Positions 20,198-31,851 of a DNA stretch of 46,043 nucleotides are shown here, one piece after another (positions within the stretch are counted from its first letter, which is position 1; each line of letters starts with the position of its first letter). The stretch is from NCBI GenBank assembly GCA_022376515.1, contig WTXI01000288.1:1-46043 (forward strand), given 5' to 3'. Below the pieces are notes generated by a model. The model did not search any database and had not been told where the DNA came from. It saw only the letters and a program-made list of their open reading frames with translations. Origin of the DNA: Lactifluus volemus. Lineage: Eukaryota; Basidiomycota; Agaricomycetes; Russulales; Russulaceae. The position numbers and the translations under genes are program-made.

Positions 20198-22074
20198 TTA
20201 AGCCAACTCGCATCCAGTCTTCTCTTCCGTGTTCTGATGCACATGCTCAGAAGGGCATTCCAACCTCACATGCTCTGTTCGCACAGATACCATCACTGCG
20301 CCGGGCGTCGTCACAGTCCCATTTGACTGGGCGCTAGATGCAAAATGAATACTACTACGGATGTTAGCTGCTCTTTGTTGTGGATTAGGTATTTTCGGGG
20401 ACTCTTGAGGCAGATTGAAGGACCTATAAAAATAAGAAGGGAACTTCAGTTGAAGAGCAGTTCCAGAAACGATTTTCTGACATACACATATTCGGTGGAG
20501 TATGCATGTTCGAATAATGAGCGATACATACGAGTTGAACCGATGGACCTGCGACACGTCAGAAATTTGAGAGGAGGAAAGTGGCTCAGGAACGAACACA
20601 ATTACGACTACGAGAAGGGCGCGAGAATCTTTCAGTCAGATACTCTTTCTATAACTTATTCGAGATCGCTTGCCTGCTACTCCTGTAAACATCTAGAGCG
20701 ACTCTTATTAGCTACTGGTCAATGGCAATGATAGAAGGATAACTCCGACTTCATTCATTACGTCTATCGGGGCCAAGATAGCGATTAATCTCCCCTCGCA
20801 CACGTGGACTTAGGTACACACCATTCAAATCGAGGATTAGAAGAACCTGAAAGAACGTCGCCGTGAAGATACTAATTGTTTTAAAGCGACAGAATCCACA
20901 CACCATAAGTGGAACATCCGCAATCGTTGCCAAGACTAACCAGATGAAGCACTTGAAAGACGTCAGGAATCAGTGGAGGCTGGAGAGGAAGGTAGGCCAC
21001 CACCTGTTGGTAAAGGAGATGCCATAAACCGAATGAACTGCCGTGAGAAGAACGCATGATCCCCAATAGCATGCCTATGAGGAGTACTCCATCGGTCACT
21101 AGAGAGCTGAGAGCGCTGATAAAGAAGCGGCGCGTATCCGAGGAGGAGGTCCGAGTCGCCTTCAGAGTTGGGTCATAAGATTGTCTCAAATTTTTCTCGT
21201 CAGAGAAAGGATCTGCACTGAAAGTGCGCACCTTAACCAAAACTTCATGGATCCAGCAACAGGTAAGTAGTCATGAGCACTGGACTAGTGGAAACTCAAT
21301 ACGAAGCTTACTGTATATGTAAAGAACAAGATCAGTTAACCATGTGCCAATAAGGAGCGGTGTCACAAAAGCATTTCGATCCCATATTGCGATTCTGAAA
21401 AGAAAGTCACGATGAGGAAAGCCAAATTACAAGTATCCCAGTGACCACTTGCACACGGAGAGTGATTAGAAGGGAGGCGAATGCCCAGCTGGTATACACC
21501 AATACCTGCGGGAGGCCAACATCATATTCAACAGGTGATACAAGAACAGGGGATCGAGTGCGGCGCTCTCACATCGTTTATGACATCAAGCTATGATTAT
21601 ATGCAGGTTGAGGATCGTCCTGAAACTGGGAACGTGCATGTCTCACCTGACGAGAAAGTTTGGTGGAGGTGCCCGCACGAATTATAAATATGACGAGCGT
21701 AAATAAAGCACTATAGCGGGTTCCTAGATATAGCTGATTCGTTTTAAGTTGTAGCGGTAACCTAAAACCTGAGCATAAAGGCCTACCCATATCGTCCGTC
21801 TGTACGGTTGTTTTCCTCTTAGAACGTCAAATTCAAAACCTGCAGTAACCACCAGCTCCCAACTGATGTTTTTGTGAGACTGTGAGTCGACATCGTCCTG
21901 TGAGTTACAGCGCACGAGGGTAAACGCACATGTAGATACCAGCTACAACATAATGGAGCTTGATTAGGGCCACTGTGTGATTGTCGGGAGTCGGGACGGC
22001 ATCAGGTTGATACATTAATCAGGAGACGCACGGTAGTCTTCATTGAGGACAGTAGGGTTATGCCAGTTGACCAT
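20198..22074 (-). CDS. Multi-pass membrane protein, tandem copy A
   Basis: Minus-strand, multi-exon gene from ATG 22074 (MVNWHNPTVLNEDY) to stop 20198. Early exons are clear: 22074-22032, 21972-21930 (LIKLHYVVAGIY), 21862-21787 (WELVVTAGFEFDVLRGK to TIW) and 21733-21647 (LYLGTRYSALFTLVIFIIR). Later segments read LVYTSWAFASLLITLRV, RIAIWDRNAFVTPLLIG and VTDGVLLIGMLLGIMR with FGLWHLLYQQ. A hydrophilic tail ends EKTGCELA. The helix order and motifs fit the large basidiomycete 7-TM family with a DUF6533-like N-terminus, function unknown. Some splice junctions are uncertain. In both copies the donor before IAIWDRN does not keep frame canonically, so a decayed copy is possible. It has a diverged tandem paralogue at 24213-26100. 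Confidence 0.55.
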
Positions 22075-22444
22075 CGCGATGATGCCAGTGCAAACCGAGA
22101 GAATGTAAAGAATGAGTCTAGCTAGAGGTGTATAAATAATAACTCCGGGTTTGAACAATTTGTCCACGGAACTGTCAAACGTAAGGCGCTGCGCGTTAAG
22201 GTTCACCCAATTTCAAACCAGTGGCTCATCATATTATATTATCTGACTTTGACGGACTCAGAAGGGTGTCACTGAGGGTGTATTCAAGCCCAACTCGCAC
22301 AGAGATACAGTGCCGAGCTCTCTGTCATGTTTGTTTGGATCCTTCGGTAGCCACGACTTGCTTATCCGCACTTTCCCCTCGCTCGTTGTTTTGCTGGAAT
22401 ATGAAACACTGCAGGTGATACATCGATGGTGATGGTGATGGGTG

Positions 22445-22673
22445 ATGAACCCGAGCCCGTTGGACAGCGGCCGTGGTAAGCGCTCTCTGTCTCCCGCCTC
22501 TCCCACTTTCTATGCTATGCTTCACCACCTTGTTTTTCCCGAGCCTACGATTACTCCTCCCCTTATTCGATCTCTCTTGTTCCCATATCCCATATGGTAC
22601 CTGTTATGTAGATTACATCTTGTTGCATGCTTGCAGGGACAATATAAACACCAATTCAAAAAAAAAAAAAAAA
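22445..22673 (+). mobile_element. SINE-like insertion, 229 bp
   Basis: The insert ends in 16 A residues (22658-22673). It is flanked by a perfect 14-bp direct repeat GATGGTGATGGGTG (22431-22444 and 22674-22687). The corresponding place in the second tandem unit (about 26480-26620) has related flank but no such insert. The insertion therefore probably followed the duplication. I see no convincing tRNA-type A and B boxes, so its origin is open. The repeat is itself GATGGT-rich, which slightly weakens the duplication argument. Confidence 0.6.
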
Positions 22674-22687
22674 GATGGTGATGGGTG

Positions 22688-23299
22688 TGCTGATTCAAGT
22701 TGCGACTAACTCCAGTTGGCCTTGGCCAAGAAATGGCGCATGTGCCAGTGCTACTGTGACAACAAGTGACCAGTGATGGCCGTAGGTCGACGGCAAAACA
22801 TCATAATCACAGTACATCTCAATGGCACCGGTAACTTTACCATTTATATCTACTAGGCGTAATGTCATGACATACTCCACTACCACTGATTTTGCCAGGT
22901 TTGAGCAAGTATTTAAGTGAAGGGAGCGCGGTAAACTTGAAAAAAAAAAAAAAAAGGAGGCTTGATCGGAGGCCTCAAGTACCCCCAATTAGACAGCCCT
23001 GCAATGACACCTGTGTTATCGCTATCCCAAGTCCGCCTCTCGATTACTGTACGTGCAGCCCTCATCCTAACGTCATCCTTGCGCACACGAAGTTCGACAC
23101 TTCTAGGCTCGCTTTCGCTCTCAGCCTCCAGTGTTTCCAGTATAGTCCGCCCCGCGGCACGCCAGTGCACAAACACCCCGTATCTGGATGACGGCGAGAA
23201 AACCCCCGCCGGATGGCACCTTCCGGCCGGGCCACAGCCGGGCCGACCGTGACCGTGATGGCCACGGGGCTTCAATTGATGCCCTGACTCGACGCTGCT
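22688..23299. other. No gene; contains a second A-tract
   Basis: I recognise no gene. A run of 16 A lies at 22940-22955. Unlike the run at 22658 it has no matching upstream direct repeat that I could find, so I do not call a retroposon here. A 198-codon minus-strand frame (22913-23509) passes through, but it encodes the A-tract as poly-Phe and has no family resemblance. Confidence 0.4.
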
Positions 23300-23781
23300 G
23301 ACTCGGATGCAAAGCCCGCTGTTGGTAAATATTTCTATGCCATCCGCTCCCATCCAGTTCGCTGGTCTCAAGCCTCTGTATACCATGGGGGCCGCATCTA
23401 AAATACCCCTAACACATTCGGCTTGGTTGCGCTTCAATGACTCGTTTGGGGCATTGTCTCTTGTCTCAGCACCTGCTACTAATACCACGATCGCGAGCGC
23501 AAGCAACATACTAAGTAATCACGCGCGCCTTGGATACCTTCCCTTATGAGCCCTGGGTCACGACGTAGCTGCGAGTACAAACAAAGGGAATCGCCGCCCT
23601 GGAGGCACCACGCAAAACCTGTGCCCTTGAAGAGTATTCCTACAATGGGAAGGACACCAAATCCCGCGTTCGACTTGGGTCCGTTACCTGGGATCAAGCC
23701 CATGACGACGCTTTGGGTAGTCGAGGGATGGTTTACTTTTCTTCCTTTCATGAATTTGTGAATCGTATGAGTCAGGTACAA
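23300..23781. repeat. Unrecognised duplicated sequence, unit 2
   Basis: 23310-23345 resembles 17395-17460, and 23600-23715 resembles 19285-19395. The two halves that sit 1.8 kb apart in the first unit are 250 bp apart here. That is consistent with the retroposon and foldback insertions having expanded the first unit. Minus-strand segments (GVLPIVGILFKGTGFAW and LLALAIVVLVAG) are hydrophobic. The gene identity is unknown. Confidence 0.35.
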
Positions 23782-24212
23782 GATGATGAAAAGTAGTATT
23801 TGAATCTACTTTCGATTCGTTCCTGTCTAAAACCCTCTTGAATCAGCATGTGATACGAGTTCAAGTTGGAATGTCGCATATGGCTCTCGAAGAGGCTGGA
23901 TGAGCGATGCATCAGCCTTAAAACTTGAAAGCCTGATACGAAAGCGAAGAGGCCTAACAAAGAACTAGAAATAAATGAGGGACCCCTTGAAGTCAGTAAA
24001 GCTGGTAGCTATCATCACTGATAGGGACTACCAGTGCGCAATGGTCAAGCAAGGTCATGATGATTCTCTTGCCTTGAAGCTCAATAACTCCAATCACAGT
24101 ACGACAAAACATCCCACACAATAACTTAGACTACTTTTTCTGGGCGTGGAGTTTCCTCCAAATACAAACTGGGATATACTCAGGCTGCTGATCTCCTCGC
24201 TACTCCTGTCAG

Positions 24213-26100
24213 CTAGGCCAACTCATATACAACCTTGTCACCCGTGTTCTCGTGCATGAGATCGGGGATAGTGAACGTGCCTGGAGCGAATTCCAACTGT
24301 ACAGGTTCTGACTGCATGGATACTGTCACCGCGCCAGGTGTCGTCACAGCCCTCTTTGACTGGGTGCTAGGTGCAAACGGGATGCTGCTAAGGACGTTAG
24401 GTGCTGTCTGCGATGGATTAAGGGTGTGCATCCAAGGGGAGCCTTGAGGCGGTTTATAGGACCTAAAAAATTCAAAAGGGAATGCCAGTTGATGAGCGGC
24501 TTTAGGAACGGTTTTGGAATATCATGGACCTACGCAGAATTGGTGGAGTGTGTATGTTGGAACAAAGCGCGATATATGCGAGTTGCACCGATGGACCTGC
24601 GACAAGTCAGAAAACTGAGAGAAAGAAACGGAAACGGAACGGACACAGCTACCGCTATGAGAAGGGCGCGAAATGGTTTAGTCAGGTGCCTTTTCTGCAT
24701 TTATTCGAGGTCGCTTGCCTGTTACTCCTGTGAACATCTGTAGTGACGCTTTAATCAGCCAATAGTCAATGGAAACCAAGAAAGAATAGATCAGACCTCG
24801 TTCATAGGGTCTACAGGGCCAAGAGAGCGATTAGTAACTGCCGCTCTCACACCTGAGCCTAGGTACGCACTATTCAAATTGAGGATTAGGAAGACCTAAA
24901 AAAACGTTGACGTGAACATGGTGGTTGTAAAGTAGCAGAAATTGACAAAACCATAAGGGGAAGATCCGAAATCGTCACCAGGACCAACCAGATGATGGAC
25001 TTCAGAGACGTCAGCAGCTAGTGGAGAGGGAAAGTAGGGCACCACCTGTTGAAAAAGAACCTGCCATAAACCAAACGAACCACTGTGAGGAGAGCGCACA
25101 AGCCCGACTAGCATGCTGATGAGGAGTACTACATCGATCACTAGCATGCTGACGGCGTTGACCAGGAACCTGCGCGTATTGGCGTTGACGCACATCCCGA
25201 GAAATGGCTCGTACGACGTTCTCATCTTTTACAGGTCAGGAAATTCCAGGGGAAGGACTTGCGACAAAGGTGCACACCTCGACCAAATCTTTGTAGATGC
25301 GGGAAAAAATCGTGAGTGCACGCCTGGGAAGTACTTCATATATATGAAAACTTACTGTATATGTAAAACGCAATACCAGCTAACCAAGTACCAATAACAA
25401 GCGATGAAACGAAGGTGTTTCTATCCCATATTGCGATTCTGAAAGAAAAAAAAGATGAGGAAAAGACGAGTTCCAACTGTCCCAGTGACCACTTGCACAC
25501 GGAGGGCAATAAGAAGAGAGGCGCATGACCAACTAGCATAAACCAAGGCCTGCGGAGGTCAGCATCGCATTCAACAACAAAACTTGCGATGCTCTCACAT
25601 CGTCTAGAATGGCGAACTGCGATCGATTTCAAGTTATTAATAAAATATCCTGAAACTCGGGGATGATGTGCATGTCTCACCCGACACGAAACTCTGGTGG
25701 TGCCGTCTGCACGAATTAAGAATACGATGAACGTAAATAGTGCAGTATAACGGGTTCCTAGATATAGCTGTTTCGACGTCAGCTATCACTGGTGGTGTTA
25801 GCCCACTGGCACAGCATAAAACTTTACCCATATTGTCGGCCTGTAGGGTAGTTTTCCTCTTAGGACATCCAGCTCAAAACCTGCAGTAACCACCACCTCC
25901 CAACTGACGTTGTTGTGAGCTGACATTATCCTGGGCTTTCCGGTGTGAAAAACTATGCGCACATGTAGATACCAGCGAGGATATGAAGGAGCTTGAACAG
26001 GTCGACTATGTAATCGTCAGGACGGCATCAGGTTGACACGCGAAGCAGGAAACGCACAGTAGTCCTGATTGATGACAATGGGGTCGTGAAACTTGACCAT
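24213..26100 (-). CDS. Multi-pass membrane protein, tandem copy B
   Basis: This is the paralogue of the gene at 20198-22074 in the same orientation, from ATG 26100 (MVKFHDPIVINQDY) to stop 24213. It repeats the exon plan: FDLFKLLHILAGIY with donor GTGCGC, WEVVVTAGFELDVLRGK to TIW, LYLGTRYTALFTFIVFLIR, LVYASWSCASLLIALRV, RIAIWDRNTFVSSLVIG, MCVNANTRRFLVNAV with VIDVVLLISMLVGLVR, and VFLILNLN. The C-terminal exon ends GDKVVYELA. The splice donors and acceptors of the first three introns are conserved with copy A. Helices spread over the whole length suggest an integral membrane protein of the basidiomycete DUF6533-like 7-TM type with unknown ligand or role. As in copy A, the junction before IAIWDRN is not canonical in frame, so translation of the full product is unproven. 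Confidence 0.55.
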
Positions 26101-27940
26101 CTTGACGATGCCAGCCGAGAGAATGTCGAAAAAAGCATCTAATCTAAGGTGTATATATAGTAATTCGAGGACACGCAACGGTCGTCTAAGCAGTATACAT
26201 ACGGCGACCTTATGACGATTTGGGATTTGATCTTGTAACAATGTCTTGGCCCTGAGTTAAACTTAGCAAAGTAAGGATCATCACACGATCGACCTGGTTG
26301 CCCCGGAATGAAGGTGTACCGAAGGGTTTGGTACGAGCCCAAGGGTGCTTCCAAGTCGCACGGAAAACTAGTACCTTCTCCCAAAGAGTGATCATGTTTG
26401 TTTGAATCCTCCAGCGGTCACGATTTGTTTGAGTGATCCACACGTTCGGTTCTTTGTTTTGCTGGAAATGGACGTTCACACACTGCGAACGAGGGTGTGC
26501 AGGTGAGGCACAGCCAGATTGTTCAAAGTGGAGGCTCATCAGTATCGAAATTCCACCAGAACAATGAGGTTGAGCTAGCATCCATCAACGGCGATGGCGG
26601 TGGTGACGGTGTGAACTGTATGTAACGGTGATCTAAGGTCTCATGACTAACCTTTTGTTGTACTGTCGCATTACCGTGAGAGCTTATAGTTATGCCTGTG
26701 CTGCTGCCAGCCACTGGTGACATGGTGACAGACCAGTGAGCGCTAGTTGAGCGCCAGTACTGGCGACCCCTGGCCGTGTGGGTGACCTGTCGCTCCTCAT
26801 CATATTTCTACGTTTTACCAGCGCTCAATGGACACATTCTCTTCAGCGTACCTATAAGCCCACAGAGCACGCCATCCCCATCCGTCCACACGGGTTACAC
26901 GGAGAGCTGACGAGGACATCTGAGTTTTTCACGAGTCATCACATACCCTGGACGACTGCACGACGTATTGGGCTATCTAGGTGCGGGACTCAGATGCTGT
27001 AGAGACAGGGCAGCTGAGAGCAGCGAATCGGGGCAACAAGATTAGGCTTTCTGTAACAGCGACGACAGCAAGGCGGTGCCAACGGGCACGGAGAAGTTGT
27101 AGTTAGGAGTTGGGGTTTGAACGATGAGCAATTGGATTATATAGTGATACTCATTGACTGCAGGTGATCTATAACTTCTAAATCGTCTGATGCTTCGATC
27201 AGATAATCTAAGGTTATACCTCACCCGCAGATTGATGCAAAAACGACGGGTTGTCTGTATACACTTAAACAAACCGACTCGGAGAATATCACAAGGGTGC
27301 AGATTGATACAGAGCATTCGTCATTGTACCGATGTTGTGTTATTAGTTGTTTGAGCATATAAAGACCATTGCCTGTGTGAGTTGAGGCGTCCGTCAAGGG
27401 TGAGTTCGGGACGCTAAGAATGGAAGAGCGGAAAGCAGCGGCGGAGAGAAACAAGGATGTATGGTGGAGTAGTGGCGGTAACAGACTAGGGACGGCAAGT
27501 CCAGGAGAGATAAGAGGCAATGAGACGAAACTGAGGCGATAACGAGGCCGAACACTTAAGTTTCTTGAATCCGAGTTGGCCCAACGCGTCGAAAACGGTC
27601 ATGTTAGTAAGACTGGGATTATCACGAGCATGAAAACGAGTAGGAAAAAGGTATCGGATATAAAATGAATGACCAAAGAAGGGCGCGAGCTCTTCCAAAA
27701 TGAGAGGAGCGAGTCCAGGGCTAGAACGCGAAACCGAAAATAAAGGATCAACGCAAAGAGAGTGCGGCCTAGACGCGGCGCGAGGCGTAACACGCAGTCC
27801 AGAGCAGGGCAACATGGGGGCGGAGAAAAAAACTTCACTACACTGACACTGGGGGAACAAAGGCAAACGCGAGGCGACCTAAAATCAAACGGGTAACGAG
27901 AGCCACGTGGTCGATACAGCATAGAAACCAATGGAAACCT
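26101..27940. other. No recognisable gene
   Basis: 26101-26720 is the 5' flank of membrane-gene copy B and resembles 22075-22440 in places (GTTTTGCTGGAA at 26457-26468 and 22388-22399). 26852-26895 resembles 16590-16640. From 27000 to 27900 there are only short minus-strand frames, of which the 126-codon one at 27486-27866 has no family resemblance. I see no RNA gene. Confidence 0.45.
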
Positions 27941-28093
27941 GGAAACCTGGAAACTTTGGAAACCTATGTCCAATTTTCTGGAAAACCCCCCTTGAATGAT
28001 GTTGCAACAGAAACTTCAGAAACCTATGAGAAACTGTCAGTACTAGAAAGTGTACTCACATAGGGTGGCTGGTTTCCAAAGTTTCCAGGTTTC
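27941..28093. repeat. Inverted repeat of GGAAACC units
   Basis: GAAACCTGGAAACTTTGGAAACC at 27942-27964 is repeated as its exact 23-nt reverse complement at 28071-28093, 106 bp apart. Each arm is built of GGAAACC(T) units, with further imperfect units outside (27932-27938 and 28103-28118). The region could be a small foldback element with TIR-like ends or a hairpin-forming satellite seed. No target duplication is clear. Confidence 0.65.
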
Positions 28094-28119
28094 TGATTTT
28101 CCGGAAACCTTGGAAACTA

Positions 28120-28751
28120 TTTTTCCTTTTTTGTTGATGTGGCGTGCCAGTGGTGGCTGAGGTGACGTTGCGGCGCGTGTGATAGAGCGACGAGTAGTTA
28201 ATCTAGGACGTTGTAGGAATATCAAAGAGGAAGGTGAGAGTGGATGGAACGAAGCAGACAGACGACAAGAAGGACGAAGAGACCGTGGAAAGGGGTGCAT
28301 GCGACGACTCGGAAGCGCTGGAAACATGGGGTGCCAGTCAGGGTTGCAAGGATTGCGACAACTCTTGCTTATCGATGCATCGCACTCATCCTCATCTCTG
28401 TCCACTCCTCTTGTACGTTATCGTCTACCAAATAATACTCATAATCGATGCATGATCACTCCGCCATCCCAACGTGCTGGTCCATCCGTTCCACGCTGTC
28501 GACTGATCGTACTTCAATTCAACGACAAATCGACACCAGACCTGCTACTAGTTGCACCGTCTGGACCTCAACCCAAAAAGGTTTCGACTGGCGAACACTT
28601 AAAGTTCTTTGTTTTGAAATGAAATGCGCTGGGACTAGCATAGACGCCGAACGCACGCGACTAGCTGTTTTTATTTCTTGCGTAGGAAAGTTTTTTGCTG
28701 AATACAAGGCCCCACGCACTACAAGACGAACTGAATAATTTATATCTCGAT
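28120..28751. other. No gene; 3' flank of pICln
   Basis: Short plus-strand frames (the longest 147 codons, from 28179) have no family resemblance and no plausible splice context. The stretch includes the 3' untranslated side of the pICln gene, whose stop is at 28752. I see nothing else. Confidence 0.45.
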
Positions 28752-29718
28752 TCAGCTCTGTTCCTCCCCGTCTGAAAATTGGCCCTCCTCCAGCGTGCCG
28801 TTGACCTTCGGATCTGCGTCGTGGTCGTCGTGCTGATGCGCGTAAGGGTCGTGGATGATTGACTCGAGATGTGCGAGCGCAGCCTGTACAAAGAGACGGA
28901 ATAGTCCCGAAAAAGGAGGGGGAGAAGGGAGAAAGTGAGGGAAAAAAAAAGTCTAGTAGGGCTGATAGCGGTTATCGTTGGTGGGATCACTGCGCACCCT
29001 GCCGACCTCGCTAAGCTCTTCATCTCCTTCACCAGTAAAAACGTCAAATCCTGCGGTGTCTGGGTCGATAAATGCGTCGTCGTCGTCATCATCACTGCCG
29101 TCGTCATCAGATTGCTGTGGATCGGGATGAAGAGAAGCGCAGGTGGAGAGTGCTTCGAAAATAGGTTCCACTGTGACGCCGGGCCAGGTAAGGGAACGAG
29201 ATGCGGAGAGAGAGATGGTTGTAACGCACGTGAGGCAGAGTCCTGGGGGGTCAGACTGAGTTCGCGCATCTCCAATGTGTCTTCGCCATCCGGTGGAGGC
29301 GCATCTGTTACTGGGGGCTCGTCCAGTTGGCAATAGATAAAGGGGCCAGAGTCGCCGCGCGATATCGCATGCAACGTTATAGATGGGTACTCAATCTTAA
29401 AAGCGCGTCCTGTAGAAGATTGGAACGCGAGCACACTAGGGGCCACAGGCGTGATCACAGTTAGTCGCGTTGATCCAATCACAAGACAATGAAGAAAAAG
29501 AAGGAGAACCTCTCGATGATGTAGAGCGTGCCTATTGAACCATCCGCCGGAGAGAAGCCATCGAGTGGAGGATCGAACGCGACGCGGATATTGTCAACTT
29601 TTTGCAAGAGGACAGGTGGGATATCGCTGAAAGATGCCGGCGTGGCGCCTGTAAGTAATCTGTGTTCCTCAACGGAGACATGATGAGGGATCGAGTCTAT
29701 AAAAGTGACTGTCGGCAT
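28752..29718 (-). CDS. pICln, methylosome subunit / snRNP chaperone
   Basis: Exons on the minus strand are 29718-29510, 29474-29230, 29170-28998 and 28883-28752, which sum to 252 residues. The PH-like pICln fold is recognisable: SIGTLYIIE, VLAFQSSTG, FKIEYPSITLHAISR, FIYCQLDE. An acidic stretch (QQSDDDGSDDDDDDAFI) follows, and the C-terminal motif ALAHLESIIHDP leads to EEGQFSDGEEQS. In other eukaryotes pICln binds Sm proteins, presents them to the PRMT5 methylosome, and acts in cytosolic snRNP assembly. Introns 2 (59 nt) and 3 (114 nt) are normal GT-AG. The first gap (29509-29475) is odd: it must be removed to keep frame, but it is only 35 nt and ends GG instead of AG. This could be a damaged acceptor, a base error or an unusual intron. 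It shares a 475-bp divergent promoter region with the MARVEL-like gene. Confidence 0.88.
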
Positions 29719-30193
29719 TTCTTTTCGAGTGTTGTTGTTTATTACCACCAAAGTATTAACCACCTCAAAGAAGCGAGTAGGGCTAAGATGGTGTAGAGTC
29801 TTGTGTTAATCAGGGGCAGAACGAAGAGGCTAAATGCCTGAGATGTCCAGAGGTGGATGACCGTAATTCGACTTACGTGCCCACGAACGCTTACATAAGT
29901 TACTGTTGACTGAGACTCCTCTCTACTGCATTTCTCCTACCCACTGAAACTCCCTTCTCTCTGAACTCCGTGACTGCGCGCAGTGCAGTTCTATTTCCAT
30001 CACGTTCAAGCACAGCATCAGTTCCTGAGCTTCCAAGACCTTCTCCATACAGCACAGCTTCCAATCCTAGCAATAAAGTTCGGCGTGAAACACCGTATTA
30101 CGCAGCACCCTTACCCTTTCCACTACTACCACTTTTTCTTTCTCTCCTTCTGAACCCTTCAAGACACCTTTCTAACTCCCTCATCCACCAACC
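29719..30193. promoter_or_regulatory. Divergent promoter region
   Basis: The 475 bp between the pICln ATG (29718, minus) and the MARVEL-like ATG (30194, plus) must hold both promoters. Pyrimidine-rich runs (TTTCTTTCTCTCC near 30130-30145) precede the plus-strand start, as is common in fungi. I see no clear TATA box for either gene. Confidence 0.5.
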
Positions 30194-31648
30194 ATGTCCT
30201 CATTGTTTGACAAAATAAAAGACAAACTAACACCTGAACCATCCGGCGCGCCGCTCTCAACGTCTGCTTCCAGAGGGATCGGTAATATGCGTGGTACGTT
30301 GGGTTTTGAGGACGACAATGTGAGTACTCTTTTCCCTTTTAAGGTCTTCGTTTCGCGTTGCGACTTTGCAAAGCGCGTTGCTCTCTCCATTTTGGTTCGC
30401 TTTCGAACAACATTACGTAACTATGCATGTTCTCTCGAACCCCGTCCATGAATCTTAACACAGAGGGTACACTGGTTTTTATTCTATTTATTCCTATTTT
30501 ATGGGTCCTATGGCTTTGGGTTCATATCTTTTGCTACCAATTTTCTGGAGCTAACAGTTCTCCGTGTCCTGCAGATGATTGTTTCGAAACCGGCAATCAT
30601 ATGTCATTGCTCTCAGGCCTTCTTTAGTTTCCTTGCTATGTGCTGTTTTGCGAGTGTGGCAGCATTTCAGGCACACTGGAACATAGGACCCTGTACGTAT
30701 AACCCTTTTGTTCGTGAAAGAACGCGTCGCTGACTACGCGACTCGAATAAACAGCGGGGCTCACAGGCTTTGCGCTGTTTGTATCCATTGCGGGGATGTT
30801 CCTGGCCCTCGTTTTGCTCCTTGTCCCATTAATCAGTGAAAAATATGACAAGTTCACACGTGTCGCTCGAGCATTGAAGGAGGATCGTGCAATGTTTGTA
30901 CTAGTCGGTGCGGGCACAGCCCTCACCTTCCTTATTGCGTATGTCTTGCCATGTGCTCTGAACCTGTGCTGAAGTATGCAACAAAAGGTTCATCACCACA
31001 ATCTCGGCCTGGACGGAGCCTGGCTGCAAGAACGCAAAGGACGATCCACATGCCAAGGAGCTTGGTGACAGCTTTACTAATGGACTGGGAGGCTGGTGTT
31101 CCACCAAGAAGGCTGGTGTTGTCTTTTTCTGGCTCGCTCTTGGTGAGTTTCCCACCGTCAATTGAGCTTTCTTTACTCAAGGATTTTGACTAGTCTCCTG
31201 GGTCGGATCGTTTACGCTCGCATTTCTTGAGTGGCGGAAGAACAAGGCTTCTCGCCCGCGTGACCCTCCTTTCGAGCATCCACCCGATGCTGAAGAGGGT
31301 TACGAAGAGTCTGCATATGAGGTCCCATCCCTTCATCAAGACCACGGTGATGATTCTAACTCACCGTTCGCTGACACATACCGCTACTCTGGCGCATCAT
31401 CGGCGGCAAGGGGCGATTCGGCAGCCTTCAGTTCTCCTGGGAGATACAACATCCCATCTGCGCCACAACCGCGCCCGAGTCTCGACGCGTATGGTGCATT
31501 TTCTGACCCCACGCCCAGTGGGTTCGGTGATCACTCGGGCGACAGTGGCGTGGCAGGCATAAGTCGGACGATGCAATATGCAGACCCGTATGCGGCAGTG
31601 CGCGCGTCAATCACGTCTCCACCGACAGCACCACCAAGCTATCGATGA
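30194..31648 (+). CDS. Four-helix MARVEL-like membrane protein
   Basis: Five exons (30194-30319, 30575-30692, 30755-30938, 30988-31142, 31194-31648) with GT-AG introns give 345 residues in phase. The N-terminus (about 50 residues) is hydrophilic. Four hydrophobic segments follow: FFSFLAMCCFASVAAF; FALFVSIAGMFLALVLLLV; FVLVGAGTALTFLIAFITT; and GVVFFWLALVSWVGSFTLAF. Between helices 3 and 4 is an extracytosolic-type loop with Cys residues (EPGCKNAKDD, GGWCSTKKAG). A 140-residue Ser/Pro/Gly-rich cytosolic tail ends TAPPSYR, next to a PPxY-like PPSY motif that could recruit WW-domain ligases. The topology suits MARVEL-domain proteins of the fungal plasma membrane. Assignment is from helix pattern, not from a catalytic motif. 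Confidence 0.75.
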
Positions 31649-31851
31649 CGTTAATACGAGGGAGTTGGGGCTAATTATTCAGTTGTATCACTATGGCTAC
31701 ACGTTATATTCCAGTTTTACTATCTCGTTGCACGATACGACACTGATACGACACCACTTATATATTCACCTCCGCCCTTCTGTTGATTGACACAAATCTT
31801 CCCTTTCGTGGGTAATATTATGTAAGCTCTGGTTTCGGTTCAACGTTCATC

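Noticed and set aside
22940..22955. A16 tract as a second retroposon tail
   Set aside because: No direct repeat of the following sequence was found upstream, so an insertion cannot be supported.
22913..23509. 198-codon minus-strand frame starting MLLALAIVVLVAG
   Set aside because: It ends in poly-Phe encoded by an A-tract and shows no conserved domain. Open but not convincing as one exon.
28179..28622. 147-codon plus-strand frame downstream of pICln
   Set aside because: It has no family resemblance, no splice context and atypical composition. It lies in the 3' flank of pICln.
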